A DNA stretch of 7,504 bases from Acidobacteriota bacterium (GTDB lineage Bacteria; Acidobacteriota; Terriglobia; Bryobacterales; Bryobacteraceae): contig JAFDVT010000062.1 of assembly GCA_018268875.1 (NCBI GenBank), positions 1 to 7,504 of the forward strand, given 5' to 3'. A program made the translations under genes and the position numbers. Under the pieces are notes generated by a model. It was given only the letters and a program-made list of their open reading frames with translations, made no database searches and had not been told where the DNA came from. Position 1 is the stretch's first letter. Every line of letters starts with the position of its first letter. Positions 1-5,803 of this stretch are shown one piece after another.

Positions 1-85
1 AACGCCGACCTGGAATCGCAACTACGTCAGCGAAGGCGGCGGGTCCATGAACCTGGGCGACGCCATCCCGACCGGTAAAAAGTAA
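1..85 (+). CDS. C-terminal end of an unidentified protein (partial)
   Basis: An open frame enters from the left edge (first complete codon at 2) and ends with TAA at 83-85. It gives 27 residues finishing in YVSEGGGSMNLGDAIPTGKK. The tail is Gly-rich with a basic end and shows no motif I can assign to a family. It is called coding because it is open to the edge and because the stop directly abuts the convergent inhibitor gene, leaving no other room for a gene end. Function cannot be stated from this fragment. Confidence 0.55.
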   Translation, partial: TPTWNRNYVSEGGGSMNLGDAIPTGKK

Positions 86-388
86 TCAAGCGCGGCGGTG
101 GTGACGCCGGAGAAATTGCAGCAAGTCTGCAAACTCCGGCGTCATCGTCGCGTCTGTTTGTTCGACGGTCGTGCTCGCGCCGTCCGGCGTCTCGAAGGTT
201 ACTTCGTAGCTTCGAGCGTCACGTGCGCGTGGATTCGCCGGCCTCGCGGGTTGATCCTTCACCTGGGTCGCGAGGCTTCGAAACGTGGCGGCGTCCTCTT
301 TCGATAGATCCGCGTCGTCCACGTGAACGGCGGGCGTCGCCAGCAGCGGCGCGAGGCCTCCCCAGGTCGCGAGCGTTGCTTTCATCAT
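86..388 (-). CDS. Emfourin-like inhibitor of protealysin-type M4 protease
   Basis: Small protein of 99-100 residues without a signal peptide, encoded directly behind the M4 protease gene. Emfourin (M4in) is known as a slow, tight-binding proteinaceous inhibitor of protealysin and is typically encoded in the same operon. Visible family-like traits are a short N-terminal strand running into WGG (residues 9-11), an acidic segment around residues 24-32, a central SYEVTF strand (60-65), a VEQTD strand (75-79) and a final P-E-x-x-x-L-L helix (84-93). Two adjacent ATGs are possible: 388 gives an ATGA 4-nt overlap with the protease stop, and 385 gives a 1-nt TGATG overlap and the more usual MK start. 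An AAAGG lies immediately upstream, so coupling to protease translation is likely. The inhibitor call rests on sequence pattern plus context; direct inhibition is inferred. Confidence 0.82.
   Translation of the reverse strand: MMKATLATWGGLAPLLATPAVHVDDADLSKEDAATFRSLATQVKDQPARPANPRARDARSYEVTFETPDGASTTVEQTDATMTPEFADLLQFLRRHHRRA
102..144. repeat. Long inverted repeat / hairpin at the convergent gene junction
   Basis: TGACGCCGGAG (102-112) and CTCCGGCGTCA (134-144) are perfect 11-bp complements. The 21-nt interval holds a nested 5-bp stem, TTGCA (116-120) with TGCAA (128-132), around a 7-nt loop. The structure begins 16 nt after the stop of the leftmost plus-strand gene and lies inside the last codons of the minus-strand inhibitor gene. 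No clear run of T follows it on either strand: plus-strand sequence has only a loose TCTGTTTGTT about 13 nt later, and on the minus strand TTTTT comes about 20 nt beyond. It may slow or stop convergent transcription, or protect mRNA 3' ends. Confidence 0.6.
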
Positions 389-1530
389 CCTTTGCCAGCG
401 GCCTTCAAACTCGCGATGTCGGCCGTTAGCTGACTCACCTGCTTTACCAACTCCCGCAGCGTGTTCTCGGTTTCCACGGCCGTCGTATTCACGCCAGCGA
501 CCTTGATTCCCACGCCATCCCAAGCGTCCGAAACGAGCTTTTGCTGTTTGCTCGATGCGCCGTACAGTAGCCCCGCTTTGGCGTACGTCGTGTCGGCGAA
601 CTGCTGGAAGTTCGTATCGGCGGACGACGCCTTCAAGGACTCGTACCAGATGTGGCCGGGCGCCTCCCACGCGGGGCCTCCTAGCGAGGTTGCCAGCAGA
701 TAAAACGCGTGGTTTGGGATGCCGGAATTGATGTGGACGCCGCCCCAGTCGCCACGCGACGTGTCGGGCAGTTGCACATAGCCGCTCATGTGCCCTGGCT
801 GCGGGTCGCGACCCAGAGCTTCGTTGTCGTAGGCCGTTCCGGGAGCCTTCATCGACCGTAAAGCGTCGCCGGCGATGCCGGGCGTCAGAATGTCCGCGCC
901 GATCAGCCAATCCGCCTGTTCCGCGGTTTGCTGATTGGCCCACTGCTTGACCAGTACGCCGAAGACGTCGGACATCGACTCGTTCAGCGCGCCGGGCTGA
1001 TTGTGATACGTCAGGTTCGCGGTGAACTCCGTCACGCCATGGGTGAGTTCGTGGCCGATGACGTCGAGCGACTTGGTGAAGTCCACGAAAATTTCGCCGT
1101 CGCCATCGCCGAACACCATTTGCTCGCCGTCCCAGTAGGCATTCTGGAAGTCCCGGTCATAGTGGACGTACGCGTTCAGGCGGAGGCCATTGCCGTCGAT
1201 CGAATTCCGGTTGAGCACCTGGCGGTAAAAGTCGCGCGTCGCGCCCAGGCCGTCAAAAGCGCGGTTTACGGACTCGTCGGTGGACTGCGGCCCGTCTTCG
1301 GTTCGCGTGAGAATCGCGCGGGACAGCGTGACGCCATGGCGGCAGTCGTAGACGCTGCGGCGGCCCGTATCCGGCGACGTGGAGGCGAAGGTAAGAGCAC
1401 GGATGGTACGTTCGCCAGACAGGCGGTACGTGTTGAACAGCGTATTCAGCGCCTTCTGGCGGCGCGATTTGGAATCGCTCTGCGCCAGACGTTCCAACAT
1501 GTGCGGGGGAACGATGCAGCATAAGGGCAT
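385..1530 (-). CDS. Protealysin-type M4 (thermolysin family) zinc metallopeptidase
   Basis: The 381-residue neutral metalloprotease has the complete M4 active site: HELTH (H160, E161, H164) binds zinc and supplies the catalytic Glu, NESMSD gives the third ligand E184 and D188, and GGVHINSGIPNHAFY (263-277) carries the catalytic His266. Instead of a secretory signal and long thermolysin propeptide, it begins with a short N-terminal region containing CCIVPPHML (4-12), the PPxxL-type mark of the protealysin-like subgroup. These proteases mature autocatalytically, and their known members have no classical signal peptide. The core ends near AWDGVGI (336-342). About 39 further residues follow, with leucine/valine/isoleucine at 358, 361, 365, 368, 372 and 375 in a 3-4-3-4-3 heptad pattern, so a coiled-coil tail is predicted. 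The ATG at 1530 has a GGAGG 10 nt upstream. The stop overlaps the emfourin-like gene. Confidence 0.95.
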   Translation of the reverse strand: MPLCCIVPPHMLERLAQSDSKSRRQKALNTLFNTYRLSGERTIRALTFASTSPDTGRRSVYDCRHGVTLSRAILTRTEDGPQSTDESVNRAFDGLGATRDFYRQVLNRNSIDGNGLRLNAYVHYDRDFQNAYWDGEQMVFGDGDGEIFVDFTKSLDVIGHELTHGVTEFTANLTYHNQPGALNESMSDVFGVLVKQWANQQTAEQADWLIGADILTPGIAGDALRSMKAPGTAYDNEALGRDPQPGHMSGYVQLPDTSRGDWGGVHINSGIPNHAFYLLATSLGGPAWEAPGHIWYESLKASSADTNFQQFADTTYAKAGLLYGASSKQQKLVSDAWDGVGIKVAGVNTTAVETENTLRELVKQVSQLTADIASLKAAGKG

Positions 1531-1540
1531 GAGAAATCAG

Positions 1541-1545
1541 CCTCC
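1541..1545 (-). promoter_or_regulatory. Shine-Dalgarno site of the M4 protease gene
   Basis: Read on the minus strand this is GGAGG, placed 10 nt before the ATG at 1530. It supports that start and also occupies the bases immediately before the GTG start of the divergent CoA-transferase gene. Confidence 0.7.
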
Positions 1546-2769
1546 GTGTATACTTCTTCTATTCTGGACGCAAATTTACCTCTCGCAGGGCTGCGCGTGA
1601 TCGACGCGGCCACCTACATTGCGGCGCCTTGCGCGGCGGCCATGCTCGCCGATTTTGGAGCCGAAGTCATCAAGATCGAACGGCCCCCGGCGGGCGACCC
1701 GTTCCGCGGCCTCGCCTACACGCCGACTATGCCAAAGTCCGCGCACAACTATTCGTTTCAGGTGGACAACCGGAACAAACGGTCGCTGACGTTGAACCTC
1801 GGGTCGCCCGAAGGGCAGGAGATTTTTCGCAAGCTGATCTCCAATACCGACGTGCTGGTAACCAACTATCAGCCGCAGATGCAGGCCAAGTTCCGGCTGC
1901 GGTACGAGGATCTGTCGCCGCTCAACGACCGCCTCATTTACGCGATGGTGACCGGGTACGGCGACAAAGGCGACGAGGCGGAAAAGGCTGGTTACGACAT
2001 GACGGCGTACTGGGCCAGGTCCGGCCTGATGGGCTACTTGCATAACGAAGATGCCGATCCCGCTTGTTCGCCGTGCGGCTTTGGCGACCATCCCACGTCG
2101 GTGTCGCTGTTTTCGGCGATCCTGCTTGCCTTGTACCGCCGCATGCACACCGGCAAAGGCGGCAAGGTGTGGACGACGTTGGTGCACAACGGGGTCTGGT
2201 CCAACGCGAGTTTGACGCAGGCGGCCCTTTGCGGCGACGCGGTGTGGCCCGCGCACCAACGTCGCGACGCGCAGTTGAATCCGCTGGTCAATCATTACCG
2301 GACCGCTGACGGCAAGCGGGTGCTGTTCTGCCTGCTCGACGCCGACCGCGATTGGCGCAAGCTGTGTGTCGCGCTGGCGCATCCGGAATGGATCGACGAT
2401 CCATTGCTTGGTTCCACCGACGCGCGGCGCGACAACAATCGAGCGGTGATCGCGCTGCTGGACCAGGCGATGGAGCAGCGCCCACTTCATGAGTGGCAGG
2501 CGTTGTTCGCGCAACACGATGTCCTGTACGGGATCGTGCCGTCGATTCCGGAGGTTGCCGCCGATCCGCAATTGGAAATCAACGGTGTGTTCAAGCCCGT
2601 GGAAGGGGCTGGTTACCGCACGATCGATAGCCCGATGCACGTCGAAGGGATGGAGAAGCGTCCCGCGACGCTGGCGCCTGAGATCGGCCAGCACAATAGC
2701 GAGATCCTGCGGGAACTCGGGTACAGCGACGCGGACGTTGCGGCGTTACGGCAGAAGGGAGTGCACTGA
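1546..2769 (+). CDS. CaiB/BaiF (type III) CoA-transferase family protein
   Basis: This 407-residue protein belongs to the type III CoA-transferases, cytosolic enzymes that move CoA between organic acids through an aspartyl-CoA thioester and that also include some racemases and isomerases. Evidence is the N-terminal LPLAGLRVID...AAPCAAAMLADFGAEVIKIE pattern in two blocks (11-20 and 27-45), the DNRNKRSLTLNL block (74-85), the VTNYQP strand (105-110) and GYDM (149-152), whose D151 matches the catalytic Asp. A TGKGG turn and the C-terminal HNSEILRELGYS motif are also typical, and length is normal. The substrate cannot be named. GTG at 1546 is the only usable start before the conserved block, because TAA at 1522-1524 closes the frame upstream; no convincing Shine-Dalgarno precedes it. 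The cupin gene follows after 3 nt. Confidence 0.92.
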   Translation: MYTSSILDANLPLAGLRVIDAATYIAAPCAAAMLADFGAEVIKIERPPAGDPFRGLAYTPTMPKSAHNYSFQVDNRNKRSLTLNLGSPEGQEIFRKLISNTDVLVTNYQPQMQAKFRLRYEDLSPLNDRLIYAMVTGYGDKGDEAEKAGYDMTAYWARSGLMGYLHNEDADPACSPCGFGDHPTSVSLFSAILLALYRRMHTGKGGKVWTTLVHNGVWSNASLTQAALCGDAVWPAHQRRDAQLNPLVNHYRTADGKRVLFCLLDADRDWRKLCVALAHPEWIDDPLLGSTDARRDNNRAVIALLDQAMEQRPLHEWQALFAQHDVLYGIVPSIPEVAADPQLEINGVFKPVEGAGYRTIDSPMHVEGMEKRPATLAPEIGQHNSEILRELGYSDADVAALRQKGVH

Positions 2770-2772
2770 CCT

Positions 2773-3423
2773 ATGACGGCTTTGGTTCTGGCTGCTGCTT
2801 CGGCGCTATTGGCCGCTGATAGTCCGGTGATCGTCGACAACGACGTGGTTCGCATCCTGAAGGTGGTGAGCAAAGCGGGCGCGAAGTCCAAGCCTCACGT
2901 CCACGCCACCAATCGCGTGATGATCTATCTGGACAAAGGGCAGATCGACATCGGATATCAGGACGGCAAGGTGGAGGAAGGGAAGTGGAACGCGGAAGAC
3001 GCCGCCTGGAGCCCGACCGGCCCGATCCACACCAGCCACAACGTCGGCGGCACCGATGTTCGCGTGGTGGAGATCGAATTGAAGCAGCCTGCCCCGAGTG
3101 CTGCACCGGTTCGCGACCCGAAGCTGGACCCGGTCCAACTCGATCCCAAGCACAACAAGCTTTTGTTCGAGAACCCGCAGGTCCGCGTGATGCGTACCTG
3201 GCTGGAGCCCGGTCAATCGGAGCGCTGGCACGAACACACCGGTCGAGGCCGCGTTGTAGTGCTGCTGACGCCGTTGCACGCCAAGGTGAAGACGGTGGAC
3301 GGCAAGGAATCCGAGATGTCGCTTGACGCGGGTGAGGTTCGCTGGACGAGCGGTGCCGGCAAGCATGCCGGAAAGAACGTCGGTGACGCGAAGTTCGACA
3401 TGATCCTAGTTGAAATCAAGTAG
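2773..3423 (+). CDS. Small two-domain cupin protein, probably exported
   Basis: The 216-residue protein is built of two cupin-like repeats of about 90 residues (roughly 20-104 and 129-215). The repeats align with each other: VDNDVVRILKVV with FENPQVRVMRTW, then SKPHVHATNRVMIYL with SERWHEHTGRGRVVVLL. Candidate metal ligands are H42, H44 and H86 or H89 in the first, and H153, H155 and H198 in the second. Both repeats lack the Glu normally following HxH. Residues 1-15 (Ala/Leu-rich, MTALVLAAAS onward) resemble a short signal peptide but carry no positive charge before the hydrophobic run, so export is uncertain. No earlier start is possible because the CoA-transferase stop is in frame just upstream. 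AAGGGAG lies about 11 nt before the ATG. Position suggests co-transcription with the CoA-transferase; activity is unknown. Confidence 0.82.
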   Translation: MTALVLAAASALLAADSPVIVDNDVVRILKVVSKAGAKSKPHVHATNRVMIYLDKGQIDIGYQDGKVEEGKWNAEDAAWSPTGPIHTSHNVGGTDVRVVEIELKQPAPSAAPVRDPKLDPVQLDPKHNKLLFENPQVRVMRTWLEPGQSERWHEHTGRGRVVVLLTPLHAKVKTVDGKESEMSLDAGEVRWTSGAGKHAGKNVGDAKFDMILVEIK

Positions 3424-3433
3424 TTTATAAACC

Positions 3434-3462
3434 TTGCGGATAGTATTTGAGAAATTTATACT
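3434..3462 (+). promoter_or_regulatory. Predicted sigma70-type promoter of lysR, start site at the ATG
   Basis: TTGCGG (3434-3439) and TATACT (3457-3462) are separated by 17 bp. The -10 matches consensus at 5 of 6 positions, the -35 at 3 of 6. With the usual 6-7 nt discriminator, transcription would begin at about 3468-3469, the A of the lysR ATG, giving a leaderless mRNA. No Shine-Dalgarno sequence lies before that ATG. This is a pattern-based prediction. Confidence 0.5.
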
Positions 3463-3466
3463 ATCC
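3438..3466. promoter_or_regulatory. Inverted-repeat operator with LysR T-N11-A layout
   Basis: GGATAGTAT (3438-3446) and ATACTATCC (3458-3466) are perfect 9-bp inverted repeats around 11 nt (3447-3457). T3446 and A3458 form exactly the T-N11-A core known for LysR-type regulator boxes. The repeat covers the predicted -10 and ends 2 nt before the lysR ATG, a position suited to negative autoregulation. No T-tract follows, which argues against a terminator for the upstream operon. Confidence 0.65.
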
Positions 3467-3468
3467 AT

Positions 3469-4344
3469 ATGGAGCTCTATCCGCTGAAAGTCTTCCAGAT
3501 GGTTGCAACGGAGAAGAGCTTTTCCCGGGCGGCTGAGAAATTGCTGCGAACGCAACCGGCGGTTTCGCTGGCGATCCAGCGGCTGGAATCCGAGTTAAAC
3601 GAGAAGCTGATTGACCGTTCCGGCAAGGAACTGATGCTGACCGACGCCGGCCAGATCGTCCTGGACTTCACGCATCGCTTCGAAAATCTGGAATCGGAAC
3701 TGGCGAACGCGCTCGCCGAGTTGCGCGACAATTCGGCCGGCCGCCTGATTGTCGGGGCCAACGAATCCACCACGCTGTACCTGCTGCGGCACATCGAAGA
3801 GTACCGGAAGCGGTATCCCAAGGTGAAGGTGCAGGTTCGCCGTTCGCTGTCGAGCAAGATTCCGTCGCAAATCTTAGACGGCGACCTGGAACTGGGCCTG
3901 ATCAGTTACGAACCGAGCGACAACCGTCTGAATTCCACGGTAATTTACCGCGACCGGCTGACGTTTGTCTGCGCGCCGCAACATCGCCTGGCCGAGGCGG
4001 GCGAAGTGACCATCGGCGACCTGGGTACGGAAGTGTTCATCGCGCACAACGTGATGTCGCCATACCGGACGCTGGTGTTGCGCGAGTTTCAGCGTTGCAA
4101 AGTGCCGCTGAATATGGACGTCGAGATGCCGACCGTCGAGGCCATCCGCAAGCTTGTCGCGCGGAACGAGGGCGTGGCGTTCCTGCCCAAGTTCTGCGTC
4201 GACCAGGACATCCAGGATGGAATTTTGCGCGAGATCCGGGTTCGCGAACTGAGCGTCGATCGAGAGATCCGCCTGGTGACACCCGCGCGCCGCGCCTTGA
4301 GCCATGCGGCGAAGGCGTTTTTCGATCTGGTGACGCAGCAGTGA
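3469..4344 (+). CDS. LysR-type transcriptional regulator
   Basis: The 291-residue protein has the standard LysR layout: an N-terminal winged helix-turn-helix (about 1-60, with the AAEKLLRTQPAVSLAIQRLE recognition region at 21-40), a linker helix (about 60-88), and a two-lobed periplasmic-binding-like effector domain starting at GRLIVGANE and running to the end. Such proteins usually bind T-N11-A sites as tetramers and respond to a small ligand; the ligand cannot be read from the sequence. The start is firm because MELYPLKVFQMVA is the usual N-terminus. There is no ribosome binding site, and a palindromic operator directly precedes the ATG. Its TGA stop overlaps the GTG of queC by 4 nt. Physical coupling to queC suggests it could control preQ0 genes, or the CoA-transferase/cupin operon just upstream; neither is shown. 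Confidence 0.93.
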   Translation: MELYPLKVFQMVATEKSFSRAAEKLLRTQPAVSLAIQRLESELNEKLIDRSGKELMLTDAGQIVLDFTHRFENLESELANALAELRDNSAGRLIVGANESTTLYLLRHIEEYRKRYPKVKVQVRRSLSSKIPSQILDGDLELGLISYEPSDNRLNSTVIYRDRLTFVCAPQHRLAEAGEVTIGDLGTEVFIAHNVMSPYRTLVLREFQRCKVPLNMDVEMPTVEAIRKLVARNEGVAFLPKFCVDQDIQDGILREIRVRELSVDREIRLVTPARRALSHAAKAFFDLVTQQ

Positions 4345-5063
4345 GCCGTACGCCTGCTGTCGTGCTGTTGAGCGGCGGACTCGATTCTTCGACCTGCCTC
4401 GCCTGGGCGCGCAAGGAGAAGGACTTTGCCTGTTACGCGCTGAGCTTCGATTACGGGCAACGGCACAAGATCGAGTTGGATGCGGCCACTCGCGTCGCGG
4501 CGTCGGTGGGCGTGGAACGGCACCTGGTGGTCCCGATCCATTTGGATTTGTTTGGCGGAAGCGCTCTGACTTCGGACGCGATCGCGGTTCCCAAGGGTCA
4601 AAATGTCGAACAACCGGGCGCTGCGATCCCGCCGACGTACGTACCCGCGCGCAACACGGTGTTCCTGTCCTACGCGCTGGCGTGGGCGGAAGTGCTGGGC
4701 GCGCAGGACATCGTGATCGGCGTCAACGCGATCGACTATTCGGGTTATCCGGACTGCCGACCCGAGTTCATCGAAGCGTTCGAACGCATGGCCACGCTCG
4801 CGACCAAGGCCGGGGTCGAAGGGGCGATGCATCTGAAAATCCACACGCCACTGATTTCGTTGACAAAGGCCGGAATCATTGATTTGGCGGACAATTGCGG
4901 CCTGGACATGGGTCTGACCCATTCCTGTTACGACCCCGATGAATTCGGTTATCCTTGCGGAGAGTGTGACTCATGCCTACTGAGAAAAAAAGGGTTTCAA
5001 CAGGCGAACCGAAGCGATCCGGCGCTCGCAAAAAGGCAGCAGCACCAGCAGCAGCCACGGTAG
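4341..5063 (+). CDS. queC: 7-cyano-7-deazaguanine (preQ0) synthase QueC
   Basis: QueC converts 7-carboxy-7-deazaguanine plus ammonia and ATP to preQ0, precursor of queuosine in tRNA and of 7-deazaguanine DNA modifications. The 240-residue protein shows the PP-loop SGGLDSST (11-18), FDYGQRH (36-42), VPARN (101-105), GVNAIDYSGYPDCRPEF (127-143) and the zinc-binding cysteines C196, C206, C209 and C212 in the HSCYDPDEFGYPCGECDSC region. All are intact and length is normal. The start is GTG at 4341, overlapping the lysR stop as GTGA; GGTGA (4329-4333) is a weak Shine-Dalgarno 7 nt before it. The end is unusual: after the conserved LRKKGF the frame continues with a Gln-rich tail (QQHQQQPR) over the first 91 nt of queE. 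Confidence 0.96.
   Translation: MSRTPAVVLLSGGLDSSTCLAWARKEKDFACYALSFDYGQRHKIELDAATRVAASVGVERHLVVPIHLDLFGGSALTSDAIAVPKGQNVEQPGAAIPPTYVPARNTVFLSYALAWAEVLGAQDIVIGVNAIDYSGYPDCRPEFIEAFERMATLATKAGVEGAMHLKIHTPLISLTKAGIIDLADNCGLDMGLTHSCYDPDEFGYPCGECDSCLLRKKGFQQANRSDPALAKRQQHQQQPR
4959..4964 (+). promoter_or_regulatory. Shine-Dalgarno site supporting the upstream queE start
   Basis: GGAGAG lies 8 nt before ATG 4973, inside the codons for the queC zinc-cysteine motif. The later in-frame ATGs at 5084 and 5096 have no comparable site, so this favours the long QueE form. Confidence 0.45.
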
Positions 5064-5800
5064 AAGCGCCAGCGGTTCTGAATATGTCAGACGCGATGGC
5101 CGCCTCGCCTCGCCCCCTGAACGTCTCGGAAATTTTCACGTCGTTGCAGGGCGAAGGGCGTTACATCGGCGTACCTTCGGTGTTCGTGCGCCTGAACGGG
5201 TGCAACTTGCGTTGCGTTTGGTGCGACACGCCGTACACATCCTGGAAACCCGAAGGCTCCGACTGGATGCTGGGCGGCTTGCTGGCGCACATCCGCCGCC
5301 AGGGAGTGCAGCATGTGGTCATTACGGGCGGCGAACCATTGCTGCAGGAAGGCGTGGTGACGCTCACCGAGCGGCTGACGTCCATGGACTTCGTCGTGAC
5401 GATCGAGACCGCGGGCACCGTGTTCCTCCCGGTGAAAGCGCATCTGATGAGCATTAGTCCAAAGCTTTCGAATTCGGTTCCGCACCGGCGCGAGGGCGGG
5501 CGCTGGGTGGTCCGGCATCAAAGCCTGCGCTACCAGCCGGAGGTCCTGCGGAAGCTGATGGACAACTATGACTATCAGTTGAAGTTCGTGGTGGCGAACC
5601 CGGATGATCTGGCCGAGGTCCGCGAGATCGTTTCGGAACTCGAAGCGCCGGCCGATCGTGTCGTGTTGATGGGCGAGGGAACTGACCCTGGCACGCTGTT
5701 CGAGCGGGGGCAATGGCTTGCCGAGGTTTGCAAGAATACCGGTTACAGGTACACGCCTCGCCTCCACATCGACTTATGGGGAAATGAACGGGGCAAATAG
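4973..5800 (+). CDS. queE: 7-carboxy-7-deazaguanine synthase QueE (radical SAM)
   Basis: QueE is a Mg2+-dependent radical SAM enzyme that contracts 6-carboxytetrahydropterin to 7-carboxy-7-deazaguanine, the substrate of QueC. The cluster motif CNLRCVWC supplies C77, C81 and C84, followed by DTPYTSW. FTSLQGEG (55-62), ITGGEPLLQ (117-125), ETAGT (145-149) and SPKLSNS (162-168) are typical QueE blocks. From ATG 4973 the protein has 275 residues, of which about the first 47 are basic and Ala-rich (KKAAAPAAAT) without a recognisable fold. Alternative starts at 5084 or 5096 would remove this extension and almost all doubt about the 91-nt overlap with queC, but only 4973 has a good ribosome site. 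QueD and QueF are not in the window. Confidence 0.95.
   Translation: MPTEKKRVSTGEPKRSGARKKAAAPAAATVEAPAVLNMSDAMAASPRPLNVSEIFTSLQGEGRYIGVPSVFVRLNGCNLRCVWCDTPYTSWKPEGSDWMLGGLLAHIRRQGVQHVVITGGEPLLQEGVVTLTERLTSMDFVVTIETAGTVFLPVKAHLMSISPKLSNSVPHRREGGRWVVRHQSLRYQPEVLRKLMDNYDYQLKFVVANPDDLAEVREIVSELEAPADRVVLMGEGTDPGTLFERGQWLAEVCKNTGYRYTPRLHIDLWGNERGK
4985..4991 (+). other. A7 heptamer in the queC/queE overlap, possible -1 slippery site
   Basis: Seven consecutive A lie in the QueC frame as A AAA AAA (end of R215 codon, K216, K217). This has the X XXY YYZ form of -1 frameshift sites, and the -1 frame here is exactly the queE frame. It may equally be chance coding of the conserved LRKKGF residues. Confidence 0.35.
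5036..5056 (+). repeat. Short CAG-rich low-complexity tract
   Basis: A run of imperfect CAG/CAGC units encodes QQHQQQ at the end of QueC and AAAPAAA in the N-terminal extension of QueE. Its simple composition suggests slippage expansion, which would lengthen both overlapping proteins at unconserved ends. Confidence 0.45.
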
Positions 5801-5803
5801 CGA

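Noticed and set aside
389..943. Minus-strand frame extending the inhibitor gene upstream to 943
   Set aside because: It overlaps the M4 catalytic core in another frame, is Arg/Gly-rich without motifs, and the recognisable inhibitor begins only at 385-388.
928..1524. Plus-strand open frame of 198 codons opposite the protease
   Set aside because: It is the antisense of the conserved HELTH and NES active-site region and shows no motif of its own.
1576..2694. Long minus-strand open frame of 372 codons opposite the CoA-transferase
   Set aside because: Its translation is His/Arg/Val-rich without family motifs, as expected for the antisense of a GC-rich gene, while the plus strand has a full CaiB/BaiF protein.
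3424..3468. preQ1 riboswitch or intrinsic terminator upstream of the preQ0 genes
   Set aside because: The 45-nt gap has no preQ1 aptamer-like C-rich loop with A-rich tail, and the hairpin is AU-rich without a following U-tract; the operator/promoter reading explains it better.
4095..4340. Earlier start for queC within lysR
   Set aside because: The frame is open to 4095, but the 82 extra residues are Arg-rich shadow of lysR, and the PP-loop begins normally about 10 residues after GTG 4341.
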